DNA of 64,000 bases from Biscogniauxia marginata (lineage: Eukaryota > Ascomycota > Sordariomycetes > Xylariales > Xylariaceae). The position numbers were made by a program, and so were the translations under genes. Positions 45,435 to 56,402 of this stretch are shown one piece after another. The stretch covers positions 236,700 through 300,699 of the forward strand of contig MU404104.1 of NCBI GenBank assembly GCA_022695795.1, written 5' to 3'. The notes beneath the pieces are model-generated. The model saw only the letters and a list, made by a program, of their open reading frames with translations. It was not told where the DNA came from and made no database searches. Numbering within the stretch: the first letter of the stretch is position 1; each line of letters opens with the position of its first letter.

Positions 45435-47117
45435 CTAACCCCCTAAACCGTAACTCCTAACCCGGCTGAAGAAGAAGGGCTTGTCGTTCTTGAGCGCGAA
45501 CTCGGCCCAGTCGTCCGTGAGCCGGTTGTAGCTCCAGAAGCCCTTCCAGGCGAGCTTGTTGTTCCGGGCCGCGGCGCGCCCCGCGCTACGGAACGACAGC
45601 TCCATCCGGTACATGTACTTTCCGACGCCCTCGGTCTCGACGTACAGGTCGCCCTCGGCATCCGCGAGGCTATTAACGTTAATTTTGTCGTCCTTGTCTT
45701 TGATCTTGTCGTCGTTGCCGTTGCTGTCGAGCGGAGACGAGAGTCGCCACCTCCCCCTCAGCGCGGAGCTCATGACGCTCGACGGCAAGTGATGCGACGC
45801 GCCGGTGCCGGCGTCGCGGTGGTGCAGAGCCACATTCTCCTTCGTCATGTGGTGCACGACGTGGGCGGGCTCCTCGGTGGTCAGCAGGCTGACGGCGGAG
45901 CCGTCGCGGAAGAAGCGTAAGTACCGGTAGTAGGTGACGATGTGTATGGGGTTGCCCCAGGTGGACTGATTGCCGCCGTGCTGGCCGGCGCGGATATAGT
46001 TCACCGTGCTGATGTAGCACCCATTGAAGCGTACACGCGGACGGCGGCGGAACATGCGCTGCCACGACGAGTTGTACGGGCTGCTGTGTAGTAGGGCGTT
46101 GGTCGTCGCGAGGCTCGAAACAGCGCGGCGCTGGGCTAGCTGCGAGAGCGTGAAGATCTCGTCGGCCCCCGTGGCTTCGTCGTCTGCGTCTGAAAGCTCC
46201 GCGAGGACTTCGGCGGTGTCCAGAGGCTCCCAGCCGATGCCGCACTGCCAGTGGTGATGCATGCCAGCAAAGCCGAACTCGGGTCCTACACATACACGTC
46301 GCCAGATCTGATCCTCAGTCGCGACCAGGTAAGCCAGGCGCTTGCAGACTTGCGCAAGGCGCATAAAGTCGCCCACGTCGGCAATGGCGACGTCTCGGAG
46401 GATATGTACAAGGACCTCGTCGGGGAGTGCGGCGATGGGACAAGGGGGTGCGGGCATGCCCTCACACTCGGGGACCACGCCCTCGATTTTGAGTCCCGCG
46501 AAGCTCGTGATTAGTTCCGGTAGCGATAGGGAGATAACTTCCTCTCCTCCGCCTTCTAGGGAGTGGTGGGCGGTGTTGGGTACCGTCGCGGAAGCACCCG
46601 ACGGGTTCTGCTGCTGAGCCGCCGGCTTCCACCGGCCGGGGAAATGCTTGTCCCTGTAGGAGATGTCGACGCGGTTGTCCATCCGGAAGGCTTTCCGGTA
46701 GAGCTGTAGACTATCTCCGAGCTTGCCAGTGGTCTCACGTTCGACAGCATGCTCATAAAACTCGAGCGCCGTCTTTGGCTCGCTGTCCTTGGAACTAGTA
46801 GCATCTTCTCCATCGAGCCCCTGTCCTCCCCTGGTCCTGTTGGCATCTGGCTCGTCGAATGACTGTGTCGGTACGTATTCTTCATCATCATCTACTAATT
46901 GGGCAACATTCTTGGAGGTTGTCCTCCGGTGCGAAGGTTCATTTTTCTTAGGGGGTTTGTAAGAAGATGAAGAGTGGTCTGTTTGATGTGACTGTCTATT
47001 TGTCTGTTGCTGCGGCGGATTTGCGGTGCTCCGAGTCCGAGCCGACACCTCGGCCCGCCATTGCTCCCTAAAGTTCTCCAATTCGGACTGTATCTGTTCC
47101 GGTGGTTGTTGCTCCAT
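45435..47117 (-). CDS. F-box protein of the Pof7/Hrt3/FBXO9 family
   Basis: Single exon, 560 residues from ATG 47117. The order matches the family: a polar disordered N-terminus, a TPR/MIT-like helical hairpin (about 115-155, ALEFYEHAVERETTGKLGDS then LQLYRKAFRMD), an F-box (about 228-276, IAALPDEVLVHILRDVAIAD, VCKRLAYLVATEDQIWR), then the C-terminal domain with SWQRMFRRRPRVRFNGCYIS, TYYRYLRFFRDGSAVSLLTT and LAWKGFWSYNRLTDDWAEF. Members are substrate receptors of SCF ubiquitin ligases; mammalian FBXO9 targets Tel2/Tti1, while yeast Hrt3 substrates are less clear. Divergent from MTM1 across a 768-bp spacer. Confidence 0.9.
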   Translation of the reverse strand: MEQQPPEQIQSELENFREQWRAEVSARTRSTANPPQQQTNRQSHQTDHSSSSYKPPKKNEPSHRRTTSKNVAQLVDDDEEYVPTQSFDEPDANRTRGGQGLDGEDATSSKDSEPKTALEFYEHAVERETTGKLGDSLQLYRKAFRMDNRVDISYRDKHFPGRWKPAAQQQNPSGASATVPNTAHHSLEGGGEEVISLSLPELITSFAGLKIEGVVPECEGMPAPPCPIAALPDEVLVHILRDVAIADVGDFMRLAQVCKRLAYLVATEDQIWRRVCVGPEFGFAGMHHHWQCGIGWEPLDTAEVLAELSDADDEATGADEIFTLSQLAQRRAVSSLATTNALLHSSPYNSSWQRMFRRRPRVRFNGCYISTVNYIRAGQHGGNQSTWGNPIHIVTYYRYLRFFRDGSAVSLLTTEEPAHVVHHMTKENVALHHRDAGTGASHHLPSSVMSSALRGRWRLSSPLDSNGNDDKIKDKDDKINVNSLADAEGDLYVETEGVGKYMYRMELSFRSAGRAAARNNKLAWKGFWSYNRLTDDWAEFALKNDKPFFFSRVRSYGLGG

Positions 47118-47885
47118 GGTCGGTCGTGGTGGTGTGTTAATGATTAATCAATGGATTCACACGACAAGAGATAGGTAGTTATACTAATTGGATTGCTGTT
47201 TAATCTGTATCAGTTCGAATATCATGAATCAATAGGAGAGATTCTGCTAGGTAACTAATGGTGGGTTGGTTGAAACGGTGAGAGCGTCACCGGGAGAGAT
47301 GGGACGCGGATGGGGCTGTGGATGCACCTAGTACCTTATCGGGTAAAGTTCTACACCGGATAGATGCACGAGCTGCATTATCTTAACTCCGACAAAGACC
47401 GGGGTCGCACAGATCTGACCCTGATTGGCTCTGACATCATGGAAATCGCATGCAAAAATCTTACCTGTGTAAGTTCGGCTGGAACAAAGTCCATTTGCGC
47501 CGATCGGATTTCTAGGTTGTACTTAGGTACCTCCCATTGAGAGTCGGCTCCGGACAAGATCCGGTAAAAAAAACTTTTAGTCCAAAATTAAGCATCACTC
47601 TGTTCCGTTAATGACGCGAAGAATCATCTAGATGGGGCTCCGCGATCGCCGGTCCATTTTTTTTCTTCACCCGCACGCTAGACTCAACCTTCAACTCCTA
47701 TGCCTCCGTACCTACGATTTTCAATCGTCACCCCTCACCTACGAACTCCGTTGCGTATGATATCATCGCCACCCGGTTCTCGACCGTCTCTTCTCACCGA
47801 CCAGGCCGTCCTTCTCGCTTGTGCGCGTGCATTGAGCTTAGAACAGAAGGGCGCACCCCCGGCGAATACCGGGGCTACGCCCACG
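47118..47885. promoter_or_regulatory. Shared divergent upstream region of the Pof7-like gene and MTM1
   Basis: 768 bp between divergent starts (549 bp if MTM1 uses the ATG at 47700, at which the open frame already begins). Contains one AGGTACCT motif at about 47526-47533. No other element called. Confidence 0.4.
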
Positions 47886-49314
47886 ATGAGTACAAACAAC
47901 CACAGCTTCCATGGCCAAGACCATGACAGAATACCAGGTGGCGAGGATGCTTTTGCTGGCTCGACCGTGCTGTCATCCAAGGACGACGCTGCCGACGACG
48001 CCATAGACATCTCCGTCGCACAGAAGATGCTTTCCGCCATCTCGGGCAGTCTTCTCACCTCGCTACTTGGTAAGTTCGATTGCCACAATACTGATAATAA
48101 TAAAGCTGACCGTGGATCAAACAGCCACTCCCTTAGACGTCGTGCGAGTCCGATTACAATCACAAGGTTCGTCCGGCGCGCAGCTGCCTACCACACCAGC
48201 CTTCCAGAAGCTTGCGATTTCATCACCCAATGCTTTTCGACCCTCGGATCTCGGTGTCACAGCTTGCTGCCGGGAAGTGTTCTTCATGAATAACAATGCC
48301 GAAGTTTGCGTAGCCGGCCCGAGAATCGAGGGCGGTTTAGTCGCAACCACCACGGGCGGCACAGCGGGCGCGTGCGCCGTCGAAGAGGCTCAAAAGCGCA
48401 CTTTCCACTCGACCTTCGATGGCATGAAGAAGATCGCCCGCCACGAGGGTATTACGACTTTATGGAGAGGGCTCTCGCCGACACTGGTCATGGCCGTCCC
48501 CGCCAATATCATCTATTTCACTGGCTACGACTGGCTGCGCTTCAATAAGAGGAGCCCGATAAACAGGTTCACCAATGACGAGTATACTGCCTTGATTGCA
48601 GGCTCCACCGCGCGCGTCCTCGCAGCCGCTACCGTGAGCCCTATCGAGCTGTTCAGGACCCGACTACAAGCCTCTGCGGGCTCGACCACCACTAATCATC
48701 TAGCGAATACGTTTAAGAGCGTCCGTGAGATGGTGGTGGAACATGGCTACCGGTCGTTGTGGCGGGGGCTCACCCTAACACTGTGGCGAGACGTTCCTTT
48801 CTCAGGAATGTATTGGTGGGGTTACGAGGCGGTTAGAGGGAAACTGACAGACCTGCGCGAAGAACATCGCGGCCGCCCGTTGTCTAAGGAACCGGGACCA
48901 CGATCTAGAGCACGGGCAAAATCACAAAGCCGCGAGAACCATGCGGCGGTGCTTATGGACAGTTTCACCGCTGGAGCATTATCGGGCGGCTTCGCATCCT
49001 TGGTGACGACGCCCTTCGATGTGGGCAAGACGCGGACGCAGGTTTACCGGGACTCAGCGAAGAAAGCCGGCTCTTCCGCACAAGGCGCGGTGGCGCCGGA
49101 GGAACGATCCATGGTCCGATTACTGTGGCACATCTTCAAGACGGAGGGCGTCGGCGGGCTCTGGAAGGGGTGGATCCCCCGAACTCTCAAAGTGGCCCCG
49201 GCTTGCGCCATCATGATCAGCAGCTACGAGGTCGGCAAGCGGGTGTTCCGGAGCATGAACGAGAGGAAGCAGAGGAAGCATCAGAATGAAACCAGGGACC
49301 GTGCTGAGCCCTAA
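47886..49314 (+). CDS. MTM1: MTM1, mitochondrial carrier of the SLC25A39/40 group, 2 exons
   Basis: Exons 47886-48069 and 48125-49314 with a 55-bp intron, 457 residues. Three carrier repeats are visible by their signatures PLDVVRVRLQSQ (spanning just after the intron), PIELFRTRLQAS and PFDVGKTRTQVY, each with the paired helix and later aromatic-basic motifs (WRGLSPTLVMAVPANIIYF, LWRGLTLTLWRDVPFSGMYW, LWKGWIPRTLKVAPACAIMI). The Cys-containing loop CCREVFFMNNNAEVCVAGP is typical of the Mtm1/SLC25A39 group. In yeast it affects manganese loading of Sod2 and mitochondrial iron, and SLC25A39 imports glutathione. The inner mitochondrial membrane is expected. ATG 47886 has A at -3; an in-frame ATG at 47700 would add 62 residues. 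Confidence 0.92.
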
Positions 49315-50811
49315 CGATTGAACATCCATACACACGAATCTCTCTCCCTCTCTCGACTCTCGACTCACTCTATTTGGTTTTGCATCAGCAGGCGTTGTTT
49401 TTGTTTTTCTCCCCCCAGGCACATGATTTGCGTGATACCTTGAGTTAGGGAGGCGAAAAAGGAAACAATTAAAAGACGGTTCAAGGCAGGCGAAAACGGT
49501 TAAGATAAAAAAGGCCAAACTACTATTAGAGCAACTGACTTGATAGACCTGATTTGGCTATTATTTTTTTCTTTTCTTTTTCTTTTCTTTTTTCTTTTTT
49601 CTTTTACTTGGTAGGCGCTATCTACCTTTGGCATGCATGTACATACACATTGGTGACGATGTGTGTCCACGGACTGGACTGTAGGAAGTATGGAAGATGT
49701 CCTGTACGATTATGCTATGTAATGTTACTACGAAGGAAAAGGCATTGGCCCGAGGGAAGAGAGTGAGAGGGGGAGAAGGGCTGATGCTCGCAGGCTTTTA
49801 ATGACAATAAAATGGCCTGTCTATGTAATACCTACCTAGATATCACACACAATAATTGGCTTGATCACTTTTATTTCTCATTTATTCCCTACCTGGGATT
49901 ACTTTACCAGGTATACGCGAGTTCAGGCCATATACACTGAAGATCGTATGACATGGTACTGGCGAAGCGAGCAGTCTCGACCACCCCCCCCTTTTTTCTT
50001 TTTTTCTTTTTGTCTTTTTGGCTGCGTACCTAATCCGTACCTAGTGTAGGTAATACCATGGAGAAGAAGGGGGGCTAAGATACCTATTCCCCCAGCTCTT
50101 AAACGCACTGACCACATTACCAAGCTCTAGTCGTACTCTCGGTCAATTAAACGACGCGTTTTCCTTCGCGACCGGGATCCAGGGTCCTCTAACGCGTCTT
50201 CCACCCCCCTCCCCCCGGACTTACGCGACCCAAAAGCTAAACCTCGAGGTTTGGGAGAGAGAGAAAGATTGGAGGGTCGAATGATTTACCTAGGTATACC
50301 TATAGTTAAATACTTCCCAGTGCCCGCGCGTTCCGGATGAACAACATACGAAAAAAAAAAACCTACCTTCGAATTCTTTCTCAATCAATTGCAACTCGTC
50401 TTTGCGATTGCATTTGTACGAAAATCAATTCTACTGTTATTCATACCTACCTAGTGCTTTAGGTATATTCCGTAGCGACAGCTTAAATTACCTTAGGTAG
50501 GTACTTACGTCATTTATAGTGCCATTGCTTCTGCAGAGGGTTTTTCGCGTTTTACACTTATTACACTGAACTAAACCTCCAACTAGCAGCAACCTGCAAT
50601 AATAAGTTGCTACAATACAACATCTCCCCATCCTCCTTTTCCCATTCCCACCAATTACAGCTCTCCGAACGTGATACCGAATTGTCGGTACGGCACTACT
50701 GTTACTATTCGATCCCTCCGGCCTCACGCCCTATTATTGGGCCATCTTCATCATTACCGTCCACTTTCACACCAGCACTACTACCACCACCAATTCACCA
50801 CCGCCGCCAAC
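49315..50811. other. Intergenic region (1.5 kb)
   Basis: MTM1 3' flank with pyrimidine-rich runs, then UNG1 promoter and 5' UTR. It contains TACCTAGGTA-type motifs near 50290, 50445 and 50495. No gene supported. Confidence 0.4.
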
Positions 50812-52107
50812 ATGTCCTCCCCCTCACTCAAGCGCAAGAGCGACGGTCCGCTCTCCAGCACCGACCCGAACAACAACAAGAAGCCCAAGGTGAACGCGAG
50901 CATAACCTCGTTCTTCGGGCCCCCCAAGACCCGCACCAACGACAACGGTCCTTCCTCGTCGCCTACTGCGGCGGCGGCCGGCGCTGTTGATGATGCCGGC
51001 GCCGCTACGTGGGACAAGGCCAAGTGGGTGGCGTCGCTGACGCCCGAGACGAGGCGGAACCTGGCGCTCGAGATCCAGACGCTGCACCCGAGCTGGCTGC
51101 AGCACCTGCGCGACGAGATCACGAGCCCTGAGTTCATCGCGCTCAAGAAGTTCCTCGAGTCCGAGGTCAAGAGCGGCAAGACGGTCTTCCCGCCTAGGGA
51201 CGACATATATTCTTGGTAAGTGTTCTTTAAAACTTTTTTTTAATTTGGGTGTTGATAATTTGCTAATACTCGCTCTCCCTCCCTTACCTATAGGTCCCGG
51301 CACACGCCCTTCAGCACGGTGAAATGCGTCATCATCGGCCAGGACCCCTACCACAACGTGAACCAGGCGCACGGGCTCTGCTTCTCGGTGCGGCCGCCAA
51401 CGCCGGCGCCGCCCTCCCTCAAGAACATGTACATCGCGCTGCGCAAGGACTACCCGTCGTTCCGGCCGCCGCCCAAAAACGGCGGGCTGCTGACGCCCTG
51501 GGCCGAGCGCGGCGTGCTCATGCTCAACACGTGCCTGACGGTGCGCGCGCACGATGCCAACTCGCACGCGGGCCGGGGCTGGGAGCGCTTCACGCAGCGC
51601 GTCATCGACCTCGTGGCGCAGAAGCGCCGGGGCGGCGTCGTCTTCCTCGCCTGGGGCAAGCCCGCCGCGCAGCGCGTCGTCAAGGTCGACACCAAGCGCC
51701 ACCTCGTGCTGCGGAGCGCCCACCCGAGCCCCCTGAGCGCGTCCCGCGGCTTCTACGACTGCGGCCACTTCCGCCTGGCCAACGAATGGCTCGTCGCGCG
51801 CCACGGCCCCCACGCCGAGATCGACTGGAGCTTGGAGCCGGGCACCACGACTAAGACCAAGGCGGAGCCGGCCGTCGTCAAGGCTCCCGCTCCCGCTCCC
51901 GCTGCCGCTCCTGCTACCCCCGCTGGCAAGAAGCAGGATGAAGCCGTGAAGGCGACGAAAGAAGAAGAGGAGGAGGGTGCTGATGAAGAACCTATTCCGG
52001 TTGTGGCTGTCGGCAGGGTCGATGAGGAGACCAAAGAGGAGAAGAGCGAGGTCCTTGAGAAAGAGGGCGAGGACGGTACGGTGGATGGCGGGGAAACTAG
52101 TAATTGA
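50812..52107 (+). CDS. UNG1: UNG1, uracil-DNA glycosylase, 2 exons
   Basis: Exons 50812-51215 and 51294-52107 with a 78-bp intron that splits a Trp codon; 405 residues. Removes uracil from DNA in base excision repair. Catalytic motif A GQDPYH is at about 150-155 with the active Asp, and motif B HPSPLS at about 278-283; GVLMLNTCLTV lies between. The N-terminus has a likely nuclear signal (KRK..NNNKKPK) and NASITSFF at 28-35, which resembles a PCNA-interacting PIP box with Asn in place of the usual Gln. After EIDWSLEPG the protein has a tail of about 90 residues, first Ala/Pro/Lys-rich and then strongly acidic, not part of the glycosylase fold. The start codon follows CCAAC, a good fungal context. 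Confidence 0.95.
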
Positions 52108-55100
52108 TGCCTCTGCCCGCCCTTTTGAGACCCAGGGTAATTTCTCTTTTTTTTTCTCTCCTCTGGAATAATGGCGTTATTTCGGGTATACGTGTGTGTG
52201 GTGTCTATTTTTCTCTTTGATCGGTACTTTCTAGGTCGGACTTCCGGAGGATTTTGGGCGTTCCTCTGTGTATAAAAATAAAATAAAAGAATGGGAGACC
52301 CTTGCAGAGAAGACGCTGGTTCTTCGCGGGTGATATATAGATCCAGCAATTGCAACAAGACCAAGTCTAGACAGATGAGAAAAGGAGACGCCCTTTAAGG
52401 GCAAAATGGGAATTCAAAATGAAAAGTGTGTACACGAAAGAAGTTATCAGGTTTATTATGATGGATTGCGGAATTCGAATCATTGGTACTTACATACGGC
52501 AATATATAGTTCTACCCCCATCTAGGTAGGTTAGTACATACGTAGGTAGGTAAATTTGTCCTATTGAATCGTGTTTGACAAAGTTAGTAGGGGAAGCAAA
52601 ATGTACTAGTTTTATACTCCTTGCTGAGTATGGTACTAATGGTAGCAGTTCTTCCTTCACCCAGTTGGGGGAGGTAGGCAATGATACCCTCGATGCTATC
52701 GCGGATCCAGGAGACTATTGACAGACGCATCTGGTCACCTCGCTACGTTACATGCCACACAGGCTGTCCTTCTAAAGTCTAGAAAACGAAGTAATGAGAT
52801 TCGCGTGAGCCGTCTTGTCTTGTCTAACGGCACGACGAGTAGAACGAAGGAGACTATGTGTGGTAAGTAGTACCCCCGGCGGCGGTTTTCCCCCCCTCCT
52901 CGTTCGAGGGGAGATTCCTTACCACTGCATCATCGGGTGTCATAATGTGATGTGACTATAATATGATATGCTTGCGCCGTACATGGTTCATTATAGGTCC
53001 CACAAGACGATTATGAGTTAATAAAGACAAGAGAGTTCGGAGAAAAAAAACAGAAGAAAATAAGGAAGTACTGCTAGAAGGAGGAAGGAAAAGGAGTTTT
53101 CCCTGTGTGATACCTACATGTATAAGCTGACGTTGTCCTCCACGTCAATTCGCACCGTAAGAGGTAGAGAGAAATTTTAACGCTTCGCACCACGGGTATT
53201 CTAGAAAATAGGTACATATGTAGGCCGGTCTTGGCCCGGTGCGGGTAGCTATAATTATTGGAGCCGGACTGACGTACGAGTGCATATGCGATGCGAACGG
53301 CATCTTGGCGCGTGAATAGTTAAGCTCTACTCGTAGAGACCCCGTCAGCTCCCCGGACACAGGAAATACTGGTACCTAGATGCTCAACGGTCAGTGCTGC
53401 TGGCATACATAGAAGATCCCCTAGAAAACACTATTAGGTACCTAAAGTATTTCGACAGGGTACGGCATTCCATCCGCATTAACTAGGTCCAGAGTATTGC
53501 ATATACCTACCTACCTACCGATCTTACATGTTATGCATTATCGTGCAGGGCTAGCGAAGATAGCGTACCTACTGTACACTGTTTCGGGGATGTGGGGACT
53601 TGGCCAGTCCCACTCTCAGGTCGCATGCCGTGGACGAAATACCCACCGCAGCTGGATCGTCCTCAGGATCTAGTTTAGATGTGGATGTGGCTGATAAACA
53701 CGGGAGGTAGTTCATCTTGACTACATCCCTTTCCAGAAGCCTGCCCGTCCAAATGGAACAGTATCCAGTGGCTGTCCAGCTGGCTCGCAGATTCGACACT
53801 GGAAAGAAGCCGACTAGTGTCGTAAGGGAGAAGTGTAACCACACATCCAGCCCGAAACTGCTACTACATATCTGCCTCAGGTGGTAGGGGAGGAAATGAT
53901 CACACGCAGGACACATTATTAATCATGCAGGTGGCTCGGAACTATCAAATCCTGCAAACGAGCCACCCGCCTGCAAGCCTGACGGTTTTCATCAGCCTAG
54001 GAACGAACTCGTAGGTCCGCTTCGAGCAAGCGTCTTTGCATAATAGCGCGAGGACAAACCCGGCGTCGAGGAGGCAGACACGCCTGTAAATGTAGACGCG
54101 ATTAGGAAGAATAGGACCCAATGCGCAGACAGCATGTTCCTACCTTTCCTGGGCTAAGACCGACGACCCAATAATGCGCGAAAGAAATGTCGATTACCTG
54201 CAGGTGCTGCAGGTGATTCTGGTCGAAAACCAGGCTTCCGCACATGAAAGTGACCTCACCATGATTGCCAGCTCAGCAGAAGCAAAGCGACTGGCCGAGC
54301 TAGGGCCAATGGTTTCTGCGATCAAAGTCGCGACATTAATTGGCTGCGGGCTTTGATGAGCTGTCAAGGTTGGCGAGGGAAAAGGGGTCGATGTCTTGGC
54401 ACACGGCTAGGTTGAATCAACGAATCGGCGATAACCAACCATTGCTGTCTCTCGATCCCTTCCTAAAAAAAAAATCAAATACTGGTGTTCTCGTCCTCGA
54501 TATTCCAAGGTAGTTCGTTCTCGACGGATACCGGCAGCTTTACTGGGGATGCCAGATATAAAGCCGGCCCAGTTGGGTGAAGGTGTTACCTTGCTGGCCG
54601 GATTAGGTAGATAGAAGGAACTTGAGATGTGATACATATGCCAGTGTTAAGTAGTCAGTCTGAGTCTCATCGATCTCTGTCGCGTAGGCAAGATATCACA
54701 GCATCTCCAGTAGTTGTCTGGGTGTGGATTTTTCTTCCCCATTCGCAGGCGCGGCCGTCTGGCTATTTATGAGGTCAAAGGTTATAGGGTAACGTTGCCG
54801 CGGGTTGTCTTGGCACGCATGCTTCTTTTCGGATAGGCGTCTTGGGTTTCTCTCCAAGAGCCGTGTTGGCCGTTGGCATAAATTAGCAATTATTGGCCGA
54901 GCAAATCTGTGGCTGAAATTGCCGACTAGGATCTGATATGGGAGAGCAAACAAGTCCGGTCTCAGAGGTCAAAGCCAAACCAAGCAGAGAAAGGCAGAGG
55001 ACAAGAAAGAAATGGAAAAGAGTGGCAGAACAGCTGAGATCTTGCCACTACCGCGTCTGGTAAGTATAACAAGGTGTTGAGGTTCGTATCAGGACCCTCG

Positions 55101-56402
55101 GGCGATTGCAACAGATTCGGGCGGGTTCCTACATTGCCATTGCAGTGCAGGTCGTGGGTTTGGGTTTGGGTTTGGCGAGAATACGATAAGTAACGAGGAG
55201 ACGAGAGAGAGAGAGGTGACAGACCGTTCGAATAATAAAAAGGCTGTAACATTAATTTGAAGAGTACGTCAGGTACATAGTGTCACCACCTGCCGCCCTG
55301 CAATTAAATCACACTCGAGCCCTTGATCCAGGGTCTGACCGGCCTGGGTAGGTAGGTCGGTAGGTTTATTAAGTACCTTCAGCCTTGCTGATCACCAGAG
55401 AGAGACATCCGGATGTCGTGGTCTAACCCGAAACATGATGGGCGCCTTGACCACGTTTAAATAGCACGCCACCTTGGCTCCACATTGATTATCTCCACAC
55501 AGCTTAAGTTGGAACCTGCAGAGAGACACGGACCCTGTCTACCCCTGACCAATCCGACTTCCAATTCCATCTTCACTCTACCTAGGTACTTGTACATCTA
55601 CATCTTCGGTAGCTCAGCAGGTACCTCACACACTGCGCGCTTGTCGTAGCTGGACGGGCAGACGTCTTGCTCATTTTATAGTCTGCCGTTCGTTAATTAC
55701 AGGTACCTAATTCTTCCTCGGCCTTGGAGGGCAGAGGAAACCCCCCCCTTATTTTTAATTTACTAAGGAGGTAGGTACTTTTTTTTCTTCTCTCTCTCCA
55801 TCTACCTCACCTTACCTTTTGCGATTGGCCTAGGGTTAACACTCTTTCTTTCTCTCTTAGACTACTTCTCATCATTCTTCATTTGTGTTTTTAGTCAACT
55901 GTGCCAACACTCTCCTTTTTCTAGCCCCGTCGAATTTTAATTCTCGTAGTAGGGTTTTCCTGCGACTTCTAGATACCTTTCTCTTTTTTTTCCTTGTCAC
56001 TCATTCGGGGGCGCGTGCTGCCACCACCCATTTCCACCCCCATTTATTTTATTTCTCCCCCTCCAGAAACCCACCCCTGGACGATTCCCTCCACTGCCAG
56101 CGGACAACGCACACCGTCCGTACACGTCCACGTCCACACGTCTCAAGCAGCTTCACCTGCATTGGCAATACTATTCGATATTATTACTTTCGATACCCGA
56201 GACCACCCCCGCCCCCAATCAACTTAACCTGGCCGGAACTCTCCCTTTCAAACAGTCCCATACGTTGGATTCCCGCCAAGTTGGCCTACACAAAAAGAAC
56301 AGTCTCCATCTGGTCTCGCCATCGCGACAACGCCCCCCTTCGACTTACATGCTGTGCCAGAACGGTTTCTTGTAGAGTCAGCCCTGCGGCCTATCGACCA
56401 CC
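52108..56402. other. Intergenic region (4.3 kb)
   Basis: Holds the UNG1 3' flank and the MSB1 promoter with a long pyrimidine-rich 5' leader (from about 55740). A minus-strand open stretch at 53916-53569 (115 residues) has no recognisable domain. Motifs of the CCTAGG/GGTAGG type occur at 52520-52550, 53505-53520, 55355-55365 and 55580. No gene supported. Confidence 0.4.

Noticed and set aside
50824..51854. Long ORFs overlapping UNG1 on both strands
   Set aside because: Shadows of the GC-rich UNG1 exon, which has the catalytic motifs in its own frame.
53569..53916. 115-residue minus-strand ORF with several Cys
   Set aside because: No recognisable domain or neighbouring exon; length is possible by chance.
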